Origin: Bordetella genomosp. 9
GTDB taxonomy: Bacteria; Pseudomonadota; Gammaproteobacteria; Burkholderiales; Burkholderiaceae_B
Direction of reading: 5' to 3'
DNA length: 64,000 bases
Assembly (NCBI RefSeq): GCF_002119725.1
Contig: NZ_CP021109.1
Coordinates: forward strand, 4,402,001 to 4,466,000
A program made the translations under genes and the position numbers. Below, one piece after another: positions 42,671 through 49,714 of this stretch; position 1 is the stretch's first letter, and every line of letters begins with the position of its first letter. Under the pieces are notes generated by a model. The model ran no database searches. It was not told the origin of the DNA and was given only the letters and a program-made list of their open reading frames with translations.

Positions 42671-43891
42671 ATGAGCAGAAAACAACGTGTGGGGATCATC
42701 GGCGGCGGTATCGGCGGCGTTGCGCTCGCCAACGCCCTGGCCCTGCGCGGCATTGAAGTGCGCCTGTTCGAACGCACGGCCGCCTTCGGCCAGGTGGGCG
42801 CGGGCATCCAAATGACGCCCAATGCCGTCAAGGTGCTGAAGGCCCTGGGACTGGGCGACGACCTGCGCGAGATCGGCTTCCTGCCCCAGGCCCTGGTGGG
42901 CCGCAACTGGAAGACGGCGCGCGAACAATTCCGCATGCCGCTGGTCACGGAATGCCCCCGCCTGTATGGCGCGGAGTTCTACCACGTGCATCGGGCCGAC
43001 CTGCACCAGATCATGGTGCGGCGCATTCCTGAATCATCCGTATCGCTGTCCGCGGCGTGCGCGTCGGTGCGCAACGAAGGCGGCGCCGCTGTCGCCACGT
43101 TCGAAGACGGCAGCCAGTACGAAGCCGATGCGATCGTGGGTTGCGACGGCGTGCGGTCCATCGTCCGCCGCGATCTGTTCGGCGATGAAGCGCCCCGCTT
43201 CACCGGCAACATGTGCTATCGCGCCGTGGTGCCCTTCGATGCCATGCCGTCCTTCGTCAGTCCCGATTCTTCGTTCTGGATGGGACCGCACGGCCACGTG
43301 GTCACGTACTACGTCAGCCGCGGCAAGGCGGTCAATATCGTGGCCGTCAACGAAACGGCGGAATGGGTCGAGGAATCGTGGAACGCGCCGAGCAGCCGCG
43401 AGGAGCTGCTGGGCGCATTCCGCGGCTGGCATCCCAACCTGATGCGGCTGTTCGAACGCGCCGACACGGTTTTCAAATGGGGCCTGTTCGATCGCGATCC
43501 CATGACGACCTGGCACCAGGGCCGCATCGCGCTGCTGGGCGACGCCGCCCACCCGATGCTGCCCTTCCTGTCGCAGGGTGCGGCCATGGCCATCGAAGAT
43601 AGCTGGGTGCTGGCCACCGCGCTCGATGCCCACGGCGCCGATGTCGCCGCGGCGTTGCGCGACTACGAAGCCGAGCGGCTGCCCCGCACCAGCCGCGTCC
43701 AGCTCGAATCGCGCGAACGCGGCCGCACCTATCACCTGCCTTCGCGCTGGGAACAGCTCAAGCGCGACGTCGGATACTGGTGGCGCGGCCTGTTCAATCC
43801 CCACGCCGGCGGCATCCGCGCGAACTGGGTCTACGAATACGACGCCACCGCCTTCCGCCCCTGCACCGAACCCCAGCGCCGCGCTGCTTGA
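42671..43891 (+). CDS. nicC: 6-hydroxynicotinate 3-monooxygenase
   Basis: FAD/NADH-dependent oxidative decarboxylation of 6-hydroxynicotinate to 2,5-dihydroxypyridine. 406 residues of the group A aromatic hydroxylase fold: VGIIGGGIGGVALANALALRG (ADP-binding loop), IVGCDGVRSIVRRDLF (DG motif), and ALLGDAAHPMLPFLSQGAAMAIED (GD motif with the FAD pyrophosphate site). A GAGGCGTGAGGAGAAGAGC leader gives its ribosome site. It is the last nic gene before a hairpin and a TetR gene. Nicotinate dehydrogenase (nicAB), which would supply its substrate, is not in this window. Confidence 0.92.
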   Translation: MSRKQRVGIIGGGIGGVALANALALRGIEVRLFERTAAFGQVGAGIQMTPNAVKVLKALGLGDDLREIGFLPQALVGRNWKTAREQFRMPLVTECPRLYGAEFYHVHRADLHQIMVRRIPESSVSLSAACASVRNEGGAAVATFEDGSQYEADAIVGCDGVRSIVRRDLFGDEAPRFTGNMCYRAVVPFDAMPSFVSPDSSFWMGPHGHVVTYYVSRGKAVNIVAVNETAEWVEESWNAPSSREELLGAFRGWHPNLMRLFERADTVFKWGLFDRDPMTTWHQGRIALLGDAAHPMLPFLSQGAAMAIEDSWVLATALDAHGADVAAALRDYEAERLPRTSRVQLESRERGRTYHLPSRWEQLKRDVGYWWRGLFNPHAGGIRANWVYEYDATAFRPCTEPQRRAA

Positions 43892-43899
43892 CGGGAAGG

Positions 43900-43935
43900 C
43901 CCATGCCGGAAGCGCGACCGTGCTTCCGGCATGGG
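43900..43935 (+). terminator. Strong hairpin after nicC (terminator or regulator site)
   Basis: A perfect 14-base inverted repeat, CCCATGCCGGAAGC at 43900-43913 and GCTTCCGGCATGGG at 43922-43935, with an 8-base loop. It starts 8 bases after the nicC stop. Only a short pyrimidine stretch follows, so it is not a textbook intrinsic terminator. It could instead be a binding site for the TetR protein encoded just downstream. Confidence 0.55.
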
Positions 43936-44010
43936 TTCAATATGGGAAAATGCGCGGCGGCTGGCAATTGGGCAGCCGCTATGCAGCGACGGACGCAAGG
44001 ACGAGAACGA

Positions 44011-44733
44011 GTGGAAGGCAGACGTACAGGAACGGCCCGCGGCCGGACCGCCGCGCCGAAGGCCGCCGGCGCGTCCGCCCACGCGCGCCCGGGACGGCCC
44101 GAGGGCGCGAACGGCAATCTGCGCGAAAAAATCCTGGATGCGGCGGAAAGCCGCTTCGCCGATCTGGGCTACGCAGGCACCACCCTGCGCGACGTCGCGG
44201 AAAAGGCCAAGGTCACGCAGGCGCTGATCAGTTATTACTTCGGCTCCAAGCACGGCCTCTACGAAGCCGTCTTCCTGCGGCGCGGGCGCAAGATCTCCGA
44301 CGAGCGGATGGAGCGGCTGCAGGCATTGCAGGAAGGCAAGCGCCGCCCCGCCATCCGCGACATCGTGCGCGCCTTTCTGGAGCCGACGCTGGCGTTGCGC
44401 CGCACCGCGAAAGGCCGGGCATTCATCCGGCTGCAGGCGCGCCTGCATACCGAGCCGCCCGAGATCTCGTACAAGCTGCGCAACGAAGCCTACGATGCGT
44501 CCACGCGCGCGTATGTGGAGGCCATCGGCCGCGCCCGGCCGGACCTGAACGCGCGGGACGTCTACTGGCGCGTGACGCTTATGGTGGGCGCCTATATGTA
44601 CGCGTTTTCGGACACCCACCGGCTGGAGGAACTGGCCAAGGGCGTCTGCAATCCCGAAGACCCCCAGGAAATCATGGACCAGATCACCGCCTTCGTGGTG
44701 GGCGGCCTGGAAGCGGCGGCGCCGCGCAGCTGA
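44011..44733 (+). CDS. TetR-family transcriptional regulator
   Basis: About 240 residues. The N-terminal helix-turn-helix is clear: LREKILDAAESRFADLGYAGTTLRDVAEKAKVTQALISYYFGSKHGLYEAVF. The all-helical C-terminal ligand domain follows (DIVRAFLEPTLALRR, VYWRVTLMVGAYMYAFSDTHRL). Before the DNA-binding domain is an unusual basic Arg/Ala/Gly-rich tail. The GTG at 44011 has AAGGA nine bases upstream; ATGs at 43981, 43942 and 43903 are in frame, the last lying inside the hairpin. NicS of Pseudomonas is a TetR-family nic regulator, so this is a candidate local regulator of the nic genes. The identity is by position, not by a diagnostic motif. Confidence 0.82.
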   Translation: MEGRRTGTARGRTAAPKAAGASAHARPGRPEGANGNLREKILDAAESRFADLGYAGTTLRDVAEKAKVTQALISYYFGSKHGLYEAVFLRRGRKISDERMERLQALQEGKRRPAIRDIVRAFLEPTLALRRTAKGRAFIRLQARLHTEPPEISYKLRNEAYDASTRAYVEAIGRARPDLNARDVYWRVTLMVGAYMYAFSDTHRLEELAKGVCNPEDPQEIMDQITAFVVGGLEAAAPRS

Positions 44734-44736
44734 GCG

Positions 44737-44756
44737 CCGCCGCGGTTGCGCGGCGG
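44737..44756. terminator. GC-rich hairpin between convergent tetR and repeat-effector genes
   Basis: Perfect 8-base arms CCGCCGCG and CGCGGCGG around GTTG, placed 4 bases after the tetR stop and 11 bases from the stop of the opposing gene. It could end transcription from both sides. There is no long T-run. Confidence 0.4.
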
Positions 44757-44766
44757 GCTGTCTTCG

Positions 44767-47700
44767 CTACATACCGAGTTGCCGCATCAGCCACCGCATG
44801 GGGTTCGGGGCGGCGCGGCGAACCCCGCCCCGCGCCGCGTTCCGGTTGCCATTGGCGGCCGGCGCAGGCGCATCCGCGCGATGTCCCGCGTTGGCGGCAC
44901 CGCCGGATGGCGCCGCCGTGGCCGGAACAGCCGCCGATGCCGCACCGGGCGCCAACATCAGCTCGGCCTTTTTATCGCCCAGGAATGCCGCAAGGTCGCG
45001 GTCCGCCAGGATCGAGTAAAAGGCAGCGGCTGCTGCAGGCTGGAGTGCCTGCAGGGCCAGCGCCAGTCCGGGCGTTCCCGCGCCGTCACGCGCAGCCAAC
45101 AGGTCGGGCAGCGACGGCGCGATGTGCGGCAGGATCGCGGGATCCCTGAGCATTTCATGAAACGCCTTTATCGCCGCAACATGGCCATTGCGCAGCGCCA
45201 GCGCCAGCCCCGGCATGCCGTTCGTCCTGCGGGCCTCGACCAACCCCGGCAATGCGGGTGCGATATGCGGCAAAAATATCGGATCGGCCAGCATGGCATG
45301 CAATGCGTCGATCACGCCGGCATAGCCGTACTCCATGGAGAACGCAAGGCCGCACGTGCCGGAGTGCGGCACCCGGGCGGCCAGCAGATCGGGCAGCGCC
45401 TGCTCGATATGCGGAACCACGGCTGGATGCCTCAAGAGCGCATGGTATGCCCGGATGGCACTGACTTTGCCGCGTTCGATCGCCCCGAGCACGCCAGGCA
45501 CGGCACGCTGTGCATCCTTGGCGGCCAGCAGCCGCGGCAGCGCTTCCTTGACATGCGGGGTGATGCGCGGGTCCGCCAGCAGCGCGGTGTAGGCCTCGAT
45601 GGCCGCCACATTGCCTCGCATCAATGCACTGAGCAGCCCCGGGTACTTCAGGGTATCCGCTGCCTCGATCAGGCCGGGAAGGTCGCCGCTGATGCGGGCG
45701 GCAACGGCAGGCGCGGTCAATAACGCCTGCATAGCCTTGATGGCGGCCGCGCAATTGCCGCGCATGGCGGCGCCCAGGGCGGACCCGCCGCCAGACAGAC
45801 TGGCCAGACTGGAAACCAGCGAGCGAACGGATAGACCATCGACCAGGCCCGGTTCGCACAACAGGCGGCCCCACGCGTCCACCGCGTCCGCGTGATTGGC
45901 GGCCATGGCGGCATGAAGGGGCGGCAGCTCCGTCGGCGTCGCGACCAGCAGGTCGAGAATCTCCGCCGGCTTCCACAGCGGCGGGCCGGACCCGGACGGA
46001 CTGCCACCGCCGTCCGCATTCTTGAATGCCGGGGCCTGCCATGCACACCAGCGGTCTTCGCGATCGTTCAGCAGGGTGATGGCCGCCTCGATCGCGGGCA
46101 CGTTGCCTTGCGTCATCCACCGGTACAGCCGGGTGTCGGGATGGCCATGGGCGAGCAGCGCCCAGGGATTGGGGCACCACGCGCGCGCCAGTACCAGGGC
46201 GGCGTCGCCCATCCCGATCACACGGTCCAGCACGCCATTTCTTTCTTCCGCCGGGAATCCGTTCAGCAAGTAGGACAAGTTGGACTGCAGGAACTGCCGT
46301 GCCTGTTGCTCGCCCAGCCGATCCAACAGCAGGACGACAGATCCCGCATCGACGAGCCAATGCTGGGGGACGTTGGCAAGATCGTCCACGCCGCTGCATC
46401 GTATCGCCTGCCGCAGCGCCGCCGCCGGGGGAGCCTCGCGTTCCCTTCCCGGCGCGCTGGACCACGCAAGAAGATCGGACACGGTGATCAGGTCCGAAGT
46501 CAGGCGCGGGCTCCACCCATGTTCATCGGACTCCATGCCGGTCAGCTGCGCCTGCCAAGCGGCCTCGCTGCCGTAGGTGAAGAGCGCGTGGCGATCGCCT
46601 CTATCGTCCAGCCACTCTCCCCGATTGACGGGGACATCGGCCAGCAATTGCTCGGTATGCATGCCCCTGAGGACCGCCCTGGCGATCAACGACGCGTCGG
46701 TACGAATGGCATAGCGGGGCGGCATATCATCATCCAGCGCGACGAAGGCGTGCAGTTCCAGCGTATCGCCGTCCAGGCCCAGCGCATCGCCCACCGCGTG
46801 GATCACGCCGGAGAACGCTTCCATCATTTCGGCGGTGCATTCCCCCGACGCAGGCTTGCCGTAGATCGCCAGCTCACTGGCAAACCTGTCGCGGCACTGC
46901 TCGGCGACAAGGCCGGCCAGGCGATCTGGCGTCAAGGCGGCCACGACCTTGTCCCGGCAGGCTGCCACGAACGCCGCATCCATTTTTCGGCCGGAGTCGT
47001 CAAGCTGTTTGAAGCCCATCGTATCGGCGATAAGGTTCCACAGGGCGTTTATGTCGTGGGACTCGTTATTCCTGTAACGCTCTTCACGGCCGAACCTTGC
47101 CGCCATTTCGCGTCGCAGGATCTGCCGCGCATGGTCTTCCTTGAGCTTCCACAACAGGCCTTTGAGCCCGCCGATCGATAAGGCAAGATCCCGGGCCGCC
47201 GATACCAGATTCGCCACCGACACCGGCGCGCACACCACCACGCCGTGCGACAGGTCCAGTATCCCGGCGATTCTTTTGTCCAGCGGAAACCGGTCGTCGC
47301 GCACCATCGCGCAGAAATTATCGAGCGATCTTTTCCCAGGCCCATCGATACGCGCGGCCTGGGTATGGAAATAGGCCTCTTCGAATCGATGGGCGAAGAA
47401 CGTATCGAAGCGGCGGGAAACGGCCTCCACATCGAGCACGCCATGGTCACTACAGAAAAGCACCAGAAAGTCCAGGCTTTCCCGCACCTCTTGCCTGTAC
47501 CGCTCGAAGTCCGGGCTTTGGCAGAACTCCGCATGGCTGCGATACCGGTCCGCCGAATAGCTGATGCTGGACGTCTTGCTTTCGATCTCCGCCAGGACGC
47601 GTTGGGCCGAATCCGGTTCGTAGAACTGAAAGAACGCCGGTCCGAATGCGCCGGGCGCGGGCGGCAAGCGGGGAACGGAAGGTGAGCTGGTGTGAAACAT
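44767..47700 (-). CDS. Large repeat protein, candidate secreted effector
   Basis: 977 residues from the ATG at 47700; a TTG at 47793 would add 31. There is no signal peptide and no membrane helix. The N-terminus is Ser/Pro-rich (MFHTSSPSVPRLPPAPGAFG), as in type III substrates. Residues ~20-600 form a region I do not recognise. Residues ~638-916 are six clear plus one degenerate helical repeats of about 47 residues, with consensus PGL..AL..G..AAI.A...LL.DP...PHI..ALP.LLAAR. A Pro/Ala/Gly-rich basic tail closes the protein. The layout recalls large repeat effectors such as EspL/OspD3 or HEAT-repeat SKWP proteins, but I cannot show homology. Proximity to an NEL ubiquitin-ligase gene supports an effector role. 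Confidence 0.72.
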   Translation of the reverse strand: MFHTSSPSVPRLPPAPGAFGPAFFQFYEPDSAQRVLAEIESKTSSISYSADRYRSHAEFCQSPDFERYRQEVRESLDFLVLFCSDHGVLDVEAVSRRFDTFFAHRFEEAYFHTQAARIDGPGKRSLDNFCAMVRDDRFPLDKRIAGILDLSHGVVVCAPVSVANLVSAARDLALSIGGLKGLLWKLKEDHARQILRREMAARFGREERYRNNESHDINALWNLIADTMGFKQLDDSGRKMDAAFVAACRDKVVAALTPDRLAGLVAEQCRDRFASELAIYGKPASGECTAEMMEAFSGVIHAVGDALGLDGDTLELHAFVALDDDMPPRYAIRTDASLIARAVLRGMHTEQLLADVPVNRGEWLDDRGDRHALFTYGSEAAWQAQLTGMESDEHGWSPRLTSDLITVSDLLAWSSAPGREREAPPAAALRQAIRCSGVDDLANVPQHWLVDAGSVVLLLDRLGEQQARQFLQSNLSYLLNGFPAEERNGVLDRVIGMGDAALVLARAWCPNPWALLAHGHPDTRLYRWMTQGNVPAIEAAITLLNDREDRWCAWQAPAFKNADGGGSPSGSGPPLWKPAEILDLLVATPTELPPLHAAMAANHADAVDAWGRLLCEPGLVDGLSVRSLVSSLASLSGGGSALGAAMRGNCAAAIKAMQALLTAPAVAARISGDLPGLIEAADTLKYPGLLSALMRGNVAAIEAYTALLADPRITPHVKEALPRLLAAKDAQRAVPGVLGAIERGKVSAIRAYHALLRHPAVVPHIEQALPDLLAARVPHSGTCGLAFSMEYGYAGVIDALHAMLADPIFLPHIAPALPGLVEARRTNGMPGLALALRNGHVAAIKAFHEMLRDPAILPHIAPSLPDLLAARDGAGTPGLALALQALQPAAAAAFYSILADRDLAAFLGDKKAELMLAPGAASAAVPATAAPSGGAANAGHRADAPAPAANGNRNAARGGVRRAAPNPMRWLMRQLGM
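44953..45789 (-). repeat. Tandem 47-residue repeats within the candidate effector
   Basis: Seven consecutive protein repeats of 47-49 residues (the last truncated). Conserved points are PGL-x(2,3)-AL at the start, G-x-V/C-A-A-I-x-A in the first helix, LL-x-D/H-P in the middle, PHI in the turn, and ALP-x-L-L-A-A-R in the last helix. The units are longer than the 33-residue ankyrin repeat and suggest a paired-helix solenoid. The DNA copies have diverged, so this is not a recent slippage array. Confidence 0.85.
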
Positions 47701-47860
47701 GAGTGGGGAGTCCCATGCGAAGCGGCGCTGGAGCGCGGCATGGTCCGCCTTGCGTCGGACCGCAAAGGCGTCCCCAAGTGAAAACCAGCTCAATCCGAGA
47801 TCGAATGAGCGCGAGCGTCGGCCGGACGCTCCCGCCGTTGAAATCGTTACGGCCGCGCCA

Positions 47861-49528
47861 TCATGCGGCCAGCGCGCCGGCCGGCGCCGGTTCCACCGCC
47901 CGTGCCGGCCGTGCGCGCCTGTCCTCCAGAATCATGCGGGCGCCCTTTTCGGCGATCATGATGGTCGGCGAATTCGTATTGCCGGACGTGATCGTCGGCA
48001 TGATCGACGCATCGATCACCCGCAGGCCTTCGATGCCATGCACGCGCAGCCGCGGATCGACCACGGCCTGGGCGTCCACGCCCATCCTGCATGTGCCGAC
48101 GGGATGGAAGATGGTGGTGCCGATGTCGCCCGCCGCCCGCGCCAATTCTTCGTCGCTATCCAGGCTGGCGCCGGGACGGTATTCCTGCGGCTGATAGGGC
48201 GCCAGCGCGGGCTGCGCCACGATACGCCGCGTCAGCCGGATGCTTTGCACCGCGACGCGGCGGTCTTCTTCGGTGGACAGGTAATTGCAGCGGATTTCCG
48301 GCGGGACCGTGGGATCCGGCGCGGCGATGCGTACATGACCGCGGCTGGTGGGCCGCAGGTTGCACACCGAGGCGGTAAAGGCCGGGAACGCGTGCAAGGG
48401 ATCGCCAAACTTTTCCAGCGACAGCGGCTGGACGTGATATTCCACGTTGGCCCGCGTCTGCTCCGGGCCGGAGCGGGCGAACGCGCCCAACTGCGACGGC
48501 GCCATGGTCAGGGGCCCACGCTTCAGGAAAACGTACTGCAGCCCCATCATGCCCTTGCCCCACAGGGTGCCCGCGATCGCGTTCAAGGTCTTCGCGCCCG
48601 TGACCTTGTAAACCATGCGCAATTGCAGGTGGTCCTGCAGGTTCGCGCCGACACCCGGCAGGTCGTGAAGCACCGGCACGCCATGCTCTTGCAGCCAGCC
48701 CCCGGGGCCGATGCCGGAAACCTGCAGCAATTGGGCGGAACCGATAGCGCCCGCCGACAGGATTACTTCGCCGCGCGCACGGACCAGGCGTTCTTCGCCG
48801 CCGGCGTCGCCGCGGAACCAGACGCCCACGGCGCGCCTGCCTTCGAACGCCAGCCGCATGACATGCGCGCCCGTCACCACGCGCAGATTGGGCCGCTTCA
48901 TGACGGGCTTCAGGAACGCGCGCGCCGCGTTCCAGCGCACCCCCCGGCGCTGATTCACGTCGAAGTAGTCGCAGCCTTCGTTGTCGCCGCGGTTGAAGTC
49001 GTTGATCGGCGGGATTCCCGCCTGGGCCGCCGCCGAGCGGAAGGCGTCGAGCAAGTCCCAGGACAGACGCTGGCGCTCGACCCGCCATTCCCCGCCCACG
49101 CCGTGGTAGGGGTCCGCGCCGCCGTGGTAATCCTCGGTCTGCTTGAACAGCGGGAGCACGTCGTCCCAGCTCCAGCCGGGATTGCCGGCGGCTGCCCAGC
49201 CGTCGTAATCCTCGCGCTGGCCGCGCATGTAGATCATGCCGTTGATGGAGGAGCTGCCGCCCAGCACCCGCCCGCGCGGGTATCCCAGGTCGCGGCCGTT
49301 CAGTCCCGGATCGGGTTGCGTGCGATAGCACCAGTCCGTCCGGGGATTGCCGATGCAGTAGAGATAGCCCACCGGGATATGTATCCAGTGCCAGGTGTCC
49401 GGTCCCCCCGCTTCCAGCAGCAACACCCGTGTCGCGGGATCGGCCGACAGCCGGTTGGCAAGCAGGCAGCCCGCCGAGCCGGCGCCCACAATGACGTAAT
49501 CGTAGGCGTCCTGCGTGTCCCATTCCAT
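47861..49528 (-). CDS. GMC-family FAD oxidoreductase (choline dehydrogenase-like)
   Basis: 555 residues of the glucose-methanol-choline family. FAD loop: YDYVIVGAGSAGCLLANRLS. GMC signature 1: YPRGRVLGGSSSINGMIYMRG. GMC signature 2: GAIGSAQLLQVSGIGP. Active-site region near the C-terminus: FHPVGTCRMG (catalytic His), followed by VIDASIMPTITSGNTNSPTIMIAEKGA. It oxidises an alcohol, but the substrate is not determined; no betaine aldehyde dehydrogenase or betI gene is nearby, so a true choline role is doubtful. It lies between the two effector candidates, with divergent control DNA (49529-49714) shared with the NEL gene. Confidence 0.9.
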   Translation of the reverse strand: MEWDTQDAYDYVIVGAGSAGCLLANRLSADPATRVLLLEAGGPDTWHWIHIPVGYLYCIGNPRTDWCYRTQPDPGLNGRDLGYPRGRVLGGSSSINGMIYMRGQREDYDGWAAAGNPGWSWDDVLPLFKQTEDYHGGADPYHGVGGEWRVERQRLSWDLLDAFRSAAAQAGIPPINDFNRGDNEGCDYFDVNQRRGVRWNAARAFLKPVMKRPNLRVVTGAHVMRLAFEGRRAVGVWFRGDAGGEERLVRARGEVILSAGAIGSAQLLQVSGIGPGGWLQEHGVPVLHDLPGVGANLQDHLQLRMVYKVTGAKTLNAIAGTLWGKGMMGLQYVFLKRGPLTMAPSQLGAFARSGPEQTRANVEYHVQPLSLEKFGDPLHAFPAFTASVCNLRPTSRGHVRIAAPDPTVPPEIRCNYLSTEEDRRVAVQSIRLTRRIVAQPALAPYQPQEYRPGASLDSDEELARAAGDIGTTIFHPVGTCRMGVDAQAVVDPRLRVHGIEGLRVIDASIMPTITSGNTNSPTIMIAEKGARMILEDRRARPARAVEPAPAGALAA

Positions 49529-49714
49529 GCCATGTCTCCTCGATGTCCGCTTCGCGGCGTGCCTTTGGGCATCGGTTTTTCTCGCGGAGCTATGCGGGTT
49601 TTTAGATCACATGGCAGCACAGAGCAAGGCCGCGGGCGGCCGGGTCCTGGCCCGAGGAACCCCTCCCCCGCGGCGGACACTGAGCGGGCTCCATTCTGAT
49701 GGAGGGAGTTTTAC

